From Heterohyrax brucei (Eukaryota > Chordata > Mammalia > Hyracoidea > Procaviidae), in NCBI GenBank assembly GCA_028571685.1, contig CM053148.1, positions 88,372,001-88,436,000 on the forward strand: a stretch of DNA of 64,000 nucleotides, written 5' to 3'. The translations under genes were made by a program, and so were the position numbers. The notes under the pieces are model-generated. The model saw only the letters and a program-made list of their open reading frames with translations, did no database searches and was not told the DNA's origin. Of this stretch, positions 54,947 to 64,000 are shown piece by piece; within the stretch, counting starts at the first letter, position 1, and every line of letters begins with the position of its first letter.

Positions 54947-55715
54947 TAATTCTTTAGTGATTTTTTTTTATTGTTTCAAAACATCTGTAAGTAAATTTTG
55001 ACATATTTTTATAATAGCAGCTTATACCACTCATCAAATAATTCCAGCATCTGATTTATCTTCATGTTGGAGTCTGGTAATTGCATTTTCTTATTTAACT
55101 TGTGATTTTACTGTTTCTTGGAATGATGAAAAGTTTTAAACTGTATTTTGTGTACTTTAGGCATTATATTATGAAACTATTGGCTCTATTTTATGTTTCT
55201 AATCAGGTAATCTCCTTTATGGATATGTGTGTTAAACTTTCTACTGGGCCCCAACACCACTAGCTGGGGAACACTGGGACACTGATCCATTCAGACTTGT
55301 TGCCTCTCACCAGATGTGTGAGTTTAGCTCCTTGTTCATCCTATAAGCACGATGGAGAGAAAAAAAAGTAGAGGGCTAAGACTTAATATCTTGTTACTGC
55401 AGATTGGTGGCAACTCCCCCTTAGTTCCCATTGACACTGGGAGTATGGAAAGCAAAGCATTAAGTAGTTCTGCTTTGTATCATCTTATTCTGCCTCCTTC
55501 ATGGTGGAGGCTTTGACACATAACATACGACTCTACTGGACTCTGCCCATCTTGGATAGAGGACATTGACATGTCAACTAGACCTGACTCACAATCCTTT
55601 ATTGATTTTGTTGCTACCCTGTGGGTATTGAAGTTCAGCTACTCACTGAACTTCCTTTGTTGGCCTTGATGAAACCCTTGTGAGGTAGAGAGAAAAGGAC
55701 CTATGAGATAGAGGT

Positions 55716-55866
55716 GCCAAGCCAAGTGCCGTCAAGTCGGATCTGACTCATGGTGACCCTAGGGGCCAGGGTAGAACTGACCCACAGAGTATTCAAGGAG
55801 CGCCTGGATTTGAACCGCCGACCTTGTGGTTAGCAGTGATAGCACTTAACCCACTACACCACCAGA
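55716..55866 (-). mobile_element. AfroSINE, antisense
   Basis: CAAGTGCCGTCAAGTCGGAT to CTTAACCCACTACACCACC; it keeps several CpGs (GCCGTC, ACCGCCGACC). Confidence 0.87.
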
Positions 55867-55892
55867 TAGAGGTGATGTCTCCGCTGTATGAG

Positions 55893-55945
55893 TGAGTGTG
55901 TGTATACATATATGTGTATATATGTATATATATGTATATATATAT
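55893..55945. repeat. TA/TG microsatellite
   Basis: GTGTGTGTATACATATATGTG followed by TATATATGTATATATATA, between two SINEs in opposite orientation. Confidence 0.88.
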
Positions 55946-56118
55946 GGAAATCCTGGTGGCATAGTGGTTAAGAGCTAAGGCTGCTAACCAAGAGTTGGCC
56001 ATTCAGATCTACCAGCTACTCCTTGGAAACCATATGGGGCAGTTCTGCTCTGTCCTATAAAGTCATGGTATGTAAGAATGAATTTGACAGCTGTTTTTTT
56101 TTTTTTTTTTTTTTTTTT
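55944..56118 (+). mobile_element. AfroSINE, short subtype with long T tail
   Basis: GGAAATCCTGGTGGCATAG to a 25-base T run at 56094-56118. Confidence 0.88.
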
Positions 56119-56350
56119 AATTCTTGGACTAATTAAATATGCTATATGAAAGATGGAACTTTGAAGATATTATAAAGAGTATGGACATCGAAACAGGTTT
56201 TCAGGATTATCTGAATGTGCATGATATGATCACATGGTTCTTTCAAAGTAGAGTGTTTTCTCTGGCTGAGGTCAGAGGAACATAGCGAAAGATTAAGGGA
56301 GATTATATAGATGGAGAAGTCAGGAGATATTTTAGGTGGTAGATAGATCT

Positions 56351-56500
56351 GAAGAACCCTGGGGGCGTAATGGTTAAGTGCTATAGCTGCTAACTAAAAG
56401 GCTGGCAGTTTGAATCCACCTTGGAAGCTGTATGAGACAGTTCTACCCTGCCCTATGGGGCACTCTGAGTCAAAATTCAACTAGTGGCAATGGTTTCATT
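56351..56500 (+). mobile_element. AfroSINE, short subtype, body partly deleted
   Basis: GAACCCTGGGGGCGTAATGG to GAGTCAAAATTCAACTAGTG; a few bases are lost between the B-box region and the body (CCACCTTGGAAGC). Confidence 0.84.
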
Positions 56501-56682
56501 TGTTTTTTATGAGCTCCATGATGTAGGATCACATTATTTAAGGGTAAGAGACAGATGTCCGGAAGCTAAGTAAGGCTACCGGATTTCAGCCAGTAATGGG
56601 AGGAGGGCCTTGGAATAACAACTACAAGGAATCAGATCCTTTCAGTCACCAGAATAAACATATTCTTCCTCCATGTTCTTCC

Positions 56683-56862
56683 TGTTGCTCTTAGGTGCCT
56701 TCAGGTCAGCTCCAACTCATAATAACCCCATACACAACAGAACGAAACACTGTACAGTCCTGCACTATCTTCACAGTTGTTAGGCTTGAACTCATTGTTG
56801 CAGCTATTGTCTCCATCTATCTTGTTGGAGGTCTTCCTCTTTCTCACTGAACCTCTTGTTGA
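56683..56862 (-). mobile_element. RTE-type LINE 3' end, antisense
   Basis: GTTGCTCTTAGGTGCC, then CGAAACACTGTACAGTCC and TCTTCCTCTTTCTCACTGAA, the complement of the RTE 3' UTR as at 62866. Confidence 0.8.
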
Positions 56863-56989
56863 AGCCTGTGAATGAGTACCCATGTAGGGAGACTTTTCAT
56901 TTTGTCCTAGGGAAAGCTGGGACAGAGAAAACAGCTGACTGAACATGAACTTCTCCACCACAGAGCTCTGAGTTACAAATCATTCTACA

Positions 56990-59900
56990 AAGTAATTGCA
57001 CAATTTCACAATCGCACCAACAATGTACAAACTTTCTGGTTTCTCCATTCCTTGACCAAAAGTGTTATTATTTGTCTTTTGTTAGTTTCTTAATTTTAGT
57101 CATCCTGGCAGATTATAAGTAGTATCGCATTGTGAATTTCATTTACATTTCCCAAAAGATTAAGGAATTCTAACATGATTTTATGTACTCATTGGCCATT
57201 TATGTATCTACTTTGGAGAAATACCTATTCAGGTTTTTTTTTTTTTTTTATTGAGTTGTTTGTATATTGTTGAGTTGTAAACTTCTTTATGTATTCTAAA
57301 TACATGTCTCATATATGGCTTGCAAATATTTCTACAGTTTTCAGGGTATGATTCTTTTCTTGATTTTGTTCTTTGAAGCAGAAAAAAATATTGTGATGAA
57401 GTTTCATTTTTACATTGTATGTTCTGTTTCTGTCATATGGGCAAATTTGGTGTAACCCAAAGTCACAAACATTTAATCCTGTGCTTTCTTTGAAGAATTT
57501 GGTGTTTGTACCTCTTGCATTTTGGTTACTGTCTATTTTGAGATGGCTTTTATGTATGATATAAGATAGAAATCCATATTCATTCTTTTGCGTGTATCCA
57601 GTTATTCAAGACTATTTGTGGAAAAGACTACATGAAAATATCTTGTGAATCTCATAAAATTCTGAACAAATGTAAGGGCTCATTTCTGGACTCAGAGTTG
57701 TTTTTATTATCTATTATTTTATCTGTCTACATATTAATCAGTCTTTATGCCAACATCACACTGTCTGTGACCATTGTAGATTTGTAGCTTTGACTTTAGG
57801 AAGTATATGTCCCCAGGCCAGCCAGCGTTTTTTTTTTTTAACGATTATTTTGACTATTCAGGGTCATTTTCAATTCCATATGAATTAGAGGATTGCCTTC
57901 TAAATTTCTGCAAAAAAAAAAAGATTTTTATTTCATTTTATTTTCATAAAGATGGCATGAAATCTGTTCATCAATTTGGAGAATGATGCTTTCTTAACAA
58001 TACTAAACTTTTGACTACACAAAGAATGTCTTTAGATTCATTTCAATCTTTTTTTAAGGTTTTTTCAGAAGACATTTTGCATATAACTTACAGTTTATCA
58101 TTATTTAATTTTTGTTGCTAGTATATATGAAATTTTTTATCATTTTTATTTTTCTGATTATTCTTGCTATTATAAAGAAATAAAGTTAATACTCTGCTGA
58201 TACTGTGTCTTACATACTTGTTAAACTTGTTTGTTAGTTTTAATATTTTTGTAGATTTGTTACATTTTCTATGTACAATATTATGCCTTTTGTTATTAAA
58301 TGTAACTTCTGCCTTTCAAATCTGGGTGTCTTTTATGCATTTTTTGTATCTAACTTACCTTTTTCTAGACCTCCAGTATAATGTTTAGTAAAAGTGACAA
58401 GAACAAATATCATTGCATTTTTCCTCACTTTACAAGGAAAACATTCAGGCATTCATTGTTAAGTGTGATTTTTTTTTTTTAACATCAAGTTGATGAAGTT
58501 ACATTCTGTTCCTCATTGTTTACTGTTTTAAATTATGAAAGTACGTTGACTTTTGTCAAATGAATTTCATAATCTGTTGATAATATGATGCTTATTTTTA
58601 CTGAGTTATACTGATTATTTTTTATATGTTTGATCAATTTTTTATTCCTGGCAGAAATTCAGCCTTGTCATCGTTTGTAACACATTTTATATGTTTCTAA
58701 ATTTCATTAATTAGTATTTTGCTCAGAATTCCTGAGTATGTATTCATAAGATATATTGGTCTATAGATTTCTTTTCTCTGATGTCTTAGTTTGTCTTTGA
58801 TATTGAGTAATACTGATCTCATAAAATAGATTTCCATTTCAGTAGAGCTTGTGACAGAATATAATAATTCTTTAAAACTTCATTACTTTTTACCAGTAAA
58901 TCTATTTGGGCCTGGACATTTCTTGGTGGATTATTATTTCATTATTAATAACTCAATTTCTTTACTTGTTATAAATTAATTTGAATATTCTATTTGTCAG
59001 TTTTGATAGTTTGTGTCCTTTTAGAAATCTGTCAGTTATATCAAGGGCATACAATTCATTGGCTTATCATTGTTTATAGTGTGTCTGAAATTCCTTTTTA
59101 TTTCTAAAAGGTCAAAACGATGTCCCTTATTTCACTTTGACTTTTAGTAATTTGATTTTGTCAGTTGTCCGTCTCCTTTTCTTTTTTTATCTAAACTTTT
59201 GTCACTCCTGTTGATCTTTACAAATAATATATGCATATATATTTTGAGTTGCTGTAATCATTTATTATCTTTAATTTTATTTATTTTCCCATTAATTTTC
59301 ATAATTCTCCTTATGATGCTTTAGTTTCAATTTACTCCTTTTATAGTTTCTTAAAGTGGAAAGATGATTATTGATTCAAGATCCTTTTCTATGAGCTGTG
59401 AGCTCCTTCCCAACTACTGCTTTAGTTATTCTGTTTTATAGAATTTTTTCTTAATTGATTTAAAAATATTTTTCAATTTATTTTGCAACAGAATCTTGTT
59501 GATCAACTGATTACAAAGGACTGTATTGTTTGATTTCTACATATCTGTTAATTTACCGAATTTTGTTGTTGCTTTGTAATTTCATTTCTTCTGGTAGAGA
59601 ACATACTTTGTATGATTTATGTATTTTCTGAATTATCTGTGCTTACTTTATGTCCTAGTATATGTTGTACCTGTACTATTTTCAATGGGCACTTTAGAAA
59701 AGTGTGTATTCTAAAGGTCTTTGTAAGGTGTTATATATATGTATGTTAGAGCTAACTAGTTTTGTCGTGTAGCTCCTATTTCCTATTTGTGTGTTGATTT
59801 TTGGTTAATACTTTCAAACTATTACTCTAAGTGGCTTTGGAAGTCAGTGATGATGGTTGAAATGTCTATTTATCCTTTCAATTCTGTCATGCTTTTTTTC

Positions 59901-60340
59901 ATGAATTTGAGATCATTAGTAAGTACATATATATTTATAATTCTTTTGTCGGCTCCGACTCGACGGCACTTGGCTGGCTTGGCTGGCTTGTCTTCTTGAT
60001 GGATTGACACTTTAATCATTAACAATATCTTTTTTCTTTGGCCTTAGTGACTTTTTGTTTTCTTAAAGTCTATTTTGGCTGGTATTAGTATATCTCCTGT
60101 AATCCTCTAGTTATTTTTTTTTCTGATGATATTTTGGTGAGACATGATTCTGTCACTGTCATTTAATTTGTTAGACACAGTGTACTTTAGTTCTTTGAAT
60201 TTACTCACCATTTATTTAAACTCTCTGTTTATTGAGTCTAGTATCTATGCTTCCATAGAGACATTTCCTACTAAGCATTTGGTTTGCTTTTTTCTCTTTA
60301 TCAGGCATTCATTCTTGACTTTTTGATGACCTCGGTGTAG
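56990..60340 (-). mobile_element. Old L1 (L1M-like), antisense, long decayed copy
   Basis: Landmarks of antisense L1 run in order: CGCACCAACAATGTACAAAC (57014), CATTGGCCATTTATG (57191), TGGGCCTGGACATTTCTTG (58907), AGTCTATTTTGGCTGGTATT (60067) and the TTAAACTCTCTGTTTATTGA area (60217). Reading frames are destroyed. The oldest blocks and the exact end are uncertain; part could be a second L1. Confidence 0.65.
59940..59985 (+). mobile_element. AfroSINE/RTE tail scrap
   Basis: GGCTCCGACTCGACGGCACT followed by TGGCTGGCTTGGCTGGCTTG. It keeps CGs, unlike the decayed L1 around it, so it arrived later; no head is present. Confidence 0.65.
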
Positions 60341-60584
60341 ACACTTCTACAACACTCTATGTAGAATACATGAGTGGCGATAGGGACACTCAGAGAAATC
60401 ACAGCTATGTCATTCAAGTTCTGAGTTTCATAGATTGTCTGTATTATTCTTTGTACTTTTGGAATCCTCTCATCCTTATTTTGTATGTCTTTTATGGGAT
60501 TTATAGATCTTTAGGAGGCAAAAGGTGGAATGAGCCGTGCTACCCAATGAAACAGGATCAGATAGATTTGATTGATTAATTAAT

Positions 60585-60915
60585 TAATAATATATAATTT
60601 GAATACCAAACCATTCATCCTTCTAAAATATACAATTGAAGATATTTTGATATATTCACAGTGTTTTGTAAGCATCCCCATTGTATAATTCCAGATCATT
60701 TCAGCATTCCCAAAAAGCATCCTACTTATTAGCTGTCACTCTCCATTTTCTCTCCCTCTCATCTCCAACCCAGATACAGACAAGTGCTAATATCCTCTGT
60801 CCCCATAGATTTGACTGTTTTGAACATATGTAAATGAAATTATATAAATGTAGCCTTTGTGTATGGCTTTTTTGCTCACCATGGTCTGTTGATTGCAATA
60901 ATTTCTCACTTGTGT
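60585..60915 (-). mobile_element. Old L1 3' end, antisense
   Basis: TTTGACTGTTTTGAACATAT, TGGCTTTTTTGCTCACCATG and the preceding block (TCTCCATTTTCTCTCCCTCT, AGCATCCCCATTGTATAATT) match the order of antisense L1M 3' UTR. Confidence 0.62.
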
Positions 60916-60984
60916 AGAGGATTCTGAACTACAGTCAACAATGAATCAGGTTTCAATTTCTCCATGTTGCTTGGACTTAGTGCG

Positions 60985-61143
60985 AAAGCACAGTCAAGGT
61001 TTTACTGTGGGCTATGGCTACTAACCAGAAGGTCTACCATTTGACTCTACAAGTAACTCCTTGGAATTTCTGTGGGGGCAGTTCTGTTGTGTCCTCTAGG
61101 GTTTCTGTGAATCAGAATCAGCTTGATGGAAATGGGCTGATAA
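60985..61143 (+). mobile_element. AfroSINE, short subtype, diverged
   Basis: GGCTATGGCTACTAACCAGA to GAATCAGAATCAGCTTGATG. The head is damaged. Confidence 0.78.
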
Positions 61144-61144
61144 C

Positions 61145-61650
61145 AGTAAAAGTCTAAACTGCTTTGAAGAAACTGGATGCCAAAGGCAATTCTGATCAGG
61201 GCTCAGAAGGAAGTTAGGAGAGCTATAAAGTCTACATCGTTTTAGAAAATATGTATGATGCCAGCAACAAAATGTTGCTAGAAATGTGGATGTTTAATTT
61301 GTTTCTTGTGAGGGTTTGAAAGAAAATGATAAACATGTAATTGGACAATTGGGAAAAAGTGATACTTTTTATACAGTGACAAAGAACTTGTCTCTATTAC
61401 ATTTGAATGTTTTGTAGAAGGTAGAAATTGTAAGCGATGAATTTGGTTATCTGACTAAGGAGATTTCTAAGCAAGATCTTAACAGTTTTGCATGGTTTTA
61501 CTTATACTGAAATTAAAGAAGAAAGAGATGGACTTAAAAATAAACTGTGCACACACAAAAAATATGGAAAACAAAATTTAAAGATACGGAAAATTCTCTT
61601 GTACAAACTAAAGACACATCCTGGAGTAGTCACCAAGGATATGAAACTAA
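61145..61650 (+). mobile_element. ERVL-MaLR internal fragment, sense
   Basis: GAGATTTCTAAGCAAGATCT (61460), then TTTTACTTATACTGAAATTA and GAAGAAAGAGATGGACTTAA (61518) and AAAATTCTCTTGTACAAACT follow the order of the MaLR internal (MLT1/MST-type) sequence. The upstream part (ATGCCAGCAACAAAATGTTG) fits the same region. No LTR adjoins it. It is an old non-coding remnant. Confidence 0.68.
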
Positions 61651-61865
61651 TTTTATTTCCATGTTATTTACTTCTAGTGAATAAAACTTTAATTGAATTT
61701 TGTATGTTAATCTTATCCAAATGAAGATGATTGTACAAAAACTTTCCCCAAGGAATGCAGCTAAAGTGACGTTGTACTGTAATTGCAAGATGTAATTTAC
61801 AACTTTCAGAAAGCTAAGATTTTGCAAATCCTCAGATCTTTGGAATAATTTTTTAATACACCCAA

Positions 61866-62032
61866 AAAGAAACCAAACACATTACTGCTGCTTTGGTACT
61901 AACTCGTAATGACACCATGAGACAGAGTGGAACTGCCCCATAGAGTTTCCGGGAAACATCTGTTGGATTCAAACTGCTGATCTTTCAGTGAACAGCCTTA
62001 GCATTTGAAGGCTACACCACCAGAGTTTCCTT
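61866..62032 (-). mobile_element. AfroSINE, short subtype, antisense
   Basis: AAAGAAACCAAACACATTAC to GAAGGCTACACCACCAGAGT and TTCC. Confidence 0.86.
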
Positions 62033-62321
62033 TGGATGTACCATTCTCTCTAAAACTGAGTTATCCCCTTCTACATAGTAGAGAGTAGACAAATTTGAGA
62101 AAACTTGAAATTCACACGTATTTAACATTGAAATTCAGCACTTAACATCTATGTGAACACACAGATGTAAGTTATTTGTCCTTTCAGAGTTCTCTTATCT
62201 TTTATCTCTCCCAGTATATAATATTTGTCCCTATTTCATGAATGATTTGGAGAAGTACATGAGTAAGGCATGTAAGATACTTAGAAGGGTACTTGGCAAA
62301 TACTAATATCTCAGTAATTGT

Positions 62322-62520
62322 TTTTGTTGTTTGTAGTTGCTGACGGGTCAATTCTCAGTTATGGGGCCCCTACGTATGATGCACAGAACTGTTCCACAGT
62401 GTTTTCAAGCTGTGACTTTTCAGAAGCAGATCATCAGACATGTCTTCTAAGGTGTCTCTGGATTGGTTCAAACCACCTAGCTTTAGATTAGTAGCCCATG
62501 GCTTAGCTATTTGCTCTACT
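62322..62520 (-). mobile_element. AfroSINE, long subtype, antisense
   Basis: GTTGTTTGTAGTTGCTGACG at the tail side, CTTTTCAGAAGCAGATCATC, and a decayed head ending CTTAGCTATTTGCTC. Confidence 0.75.
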
Positions 62521-62865
62521 CATGGACTTCAATATATGCTAGCTATTGATATTACCATACTCACTAACCCACAATGTTTTTTCTTTCTGATATATATTGA
62601 ACATTTTCATCAGCATGAAAATTATGTATAAATCACAGCCTAGTATGCCTTTATGTCACAGGTAAGAATACACATATCCATCCTGTGCTCAGATAATAAT
62701 AATTACTAATAATTATCAACCTATATGTAAAGTACAGAAGTGGGGTCTGATGGGTCTATTAATTGCAATAATTTCATATTTTTATAGACTCTATGTCTGT
62801 ATTTGAGCATGTATAAGCATTCCCTCATACGTTAATTCTTCTTTTAACTTCTAGTACAAATTTTT
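62521..62865. other. Unclassified spacer
   Basis: Nothing recognised. Confidence 0.45.
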
Positions 62866-63445
62866 GTTGTTGTTAGGTGCCATGGAATCACTTCTGAATC
62901 ATAGTGAAACTTCGCACAATAGAACAAAATACTATCTAGTCCTGCACCATTCTCACAGTCATTTCTGTATCTGAGCCCATTATTGAAGCTACCAGATTAA
63001 TTCTTCTCTTTGATGGTCCTCTTTTTCACTGACCCTTTTCTTTACAAAGCATAGTTCCTCCTGAGAACATGTTCAGAATAAGTGAGACAAAGTCTGATCA
63101 TCTTCACCTTTAAGGAACATTCCAGCGGTACTTATTCAAGACAGACTTATTCGTTCTTCTCGAAGTCCATGATATAGTCAATATTCTGCATCATAATTCC
63201 AAAGCATCAGTTCTTCTTTGGGCTGCCTTATTCATTGTATAGCTCTCATATTATATGAAACAACTGAAAATACAACGGCTTAGACTAGGCCCACCTTTGT
63301 CCTCAGAGTGAAATCTGCTTTTTAACACTTGAAAGAAAAGTCTTTTGCAGAAGATTGGCCCAGTGCAATGCATTGTTTAATTTCTTCACTGCTGCTTCTA
63401 TGGGTGTTGATTGTGGGTAAGAACAGAATAGAATCCTTAACTTCA
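62866..63445 (-). mobile_element. RTE-type LINE 3' part, antisense
   Basis: TTGTTGTTGTTAGGTGCCAT at the 3' end, then CCTGAGAACATGTTCAG, CGAAGTCCATGATATAGTCA, TGGGCTGCCTTATTCATTGT and CAGTGCAATGCATTG. It includes the segment deleted from the copy at 4528 and ends near 63445. Confidence 0.85.
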
Positions 63446-64000
63446 ATGTTTTCTTCATTTATTATATTGCTTACAAATAGAAATAGCTTCATTGGAAAGA
63501 AAAAAGGTAAACTATACTTGGCTAATTTACAGTAATATATAACATAAGGTCGTCTTGCTTAAAAAATTTTTAAGTATGATCCAAGTATGTACTCTGTCAT
63601 TTACCATACCACAAAAATATCCCTATTTTCAAGTATCTATCCAAGTGTAGTGTAAGTAATATAATCGTGCTTGAACAATAATCTCTTAGGGAGTTATAAT
63701 TTTTGAAAGCCGTGTTGACCTATCCAAACCACTACATTGTCATTTAATGCAACGAGTGCTCATTTTCTAAGTGGTATCCTAACTTCTAAAATAGTTTGTA
63801 CAACTTAGAGAAGTGATTCTTAGTCCCCATAGTGTAGTTGACGCAGTAGGAAAGTACTGTTCATTATTTCACAAGCATAAATTACAGCCAAAGAGCTTAA
63901 TAGTCACGGTGACATTTGTGCACTATTTGAACAAAATGACTGCAAAAGTGTGTTTCTAAAAATAAAGCGAAACTTACCTGCAGAACATCAAATACAGTGG
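63446..64000. other. Unclassified terminal stretch
   Basis: AT-rich DNA to the window edge; nothing recognised. Confidence 0.5.

Larger units (their letters stand above)
52640..55680 (-). mobile_element. Old L1 (L1M-like), antisense, heavily fragmented
   Basis: Plus-strand landmarks in order: CTGTGTTTGAGTTGAGTTTC (52671), TGATTTTCCTTCATCTCAGA (53862), TGTGGATTTGTTTGAATAAC (54302) and CATGTTGGAGTCTGGTAATTG (55063), all resembling the complement of old L1 sequence. SINEs at 54105 and 54769 and an inverted duplication (53885/54469) interrupt it. Coding is destroyed, and parts between landmarks are uncertain. Confidence 0.6.

Noticed and set aside
61145-61650. Processed pseudogene of a coiled-coil-like protein (Lys/Glu-rich)
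   Set aside because: The order of blocks fits an ERVL-MaLR internal region better, and no cellular gene was recognised.

Overview
This window is AT-rich mammalian nuclear DNA with no protein-coding gene, RNA gene, operon, CRISPR array or prophage that I can support. The repeats point to an afrotherian, most likely an elephant or close relative. There are dozens of tRNA-headed SINEs that open near GGAAACCCTGGTGGCATAG and end in GAGTCGGAATTGACTCGACGGCA-like tails (AfroSINEs). There is an RTE-type LINE with the same 3' end, lineage-type L1s with distinctive 3' UTRs, and a family of LTRs opening TGTCATGGATTGAATTG. All family assignments come from reading the sequence and from memory of these families; no search was run, and element ends are usually good to about 10 bases.

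Layout. 1-9.4 kb: AfroSINEs, two solo MLT1-like LTRs (one with a perfect 5-bp target duplication), RTE fragments, and a GC-rich 0.4 kb island at 7.81-8.21 kb. 9.4-16.1 kb: two old antisense L1M pieces invaded by younger antisense L1s; the 3.3 kb L1 at 12.1-15.4 kb carries a broken ORF2. 16-22 kb: SINEs, an antisense MLT1 LTR, an LTR inserted in a SINE tail, and a GATA microsatellite. 22.1-24.8 kb: two mariner foldback elements flanking an L1. 24.8-31.5 kb: long unclassified DNA, an L1 3' end and the longest RTE piece (28.3-29.4 kb). 31.5-35.5 kb: rearranged SINEs, RTE and a third mariner foldback. 35.5-45.4 kb: mostly unclassified DNA with scattered SINEs, a 143-bp tandem duplication, and an RTE 5' part interrupted by a SINE. 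45.4-46.5 kb: an LTR-like GC-rich block with a CpG-rich 43-bp minisatellite ending just before a TATA-like motif. 46.7-52.6 kb: an LTR nested in an L1 tail, SINEs, a 1.5 kb repeat-poor stretch, and the fourth mariner foldback. 52.6-60.9 kb: old antisense L1M with a strikingly well-preserved inverted duplication. 61-64 kb: an ERVL-MaLR internal remnant, SINEs and RTE.

The features do not form a functional system; they are layered mobile-element insertions in an intergenic or intronic stretch. The observations most worth following are the mariner-derived foldback family (four copies with arms near 190 bp), the CpG-retaining minisatellite beside a TATA motif, and the recent-looking inverted duplication at 53.9/54.5 kb.
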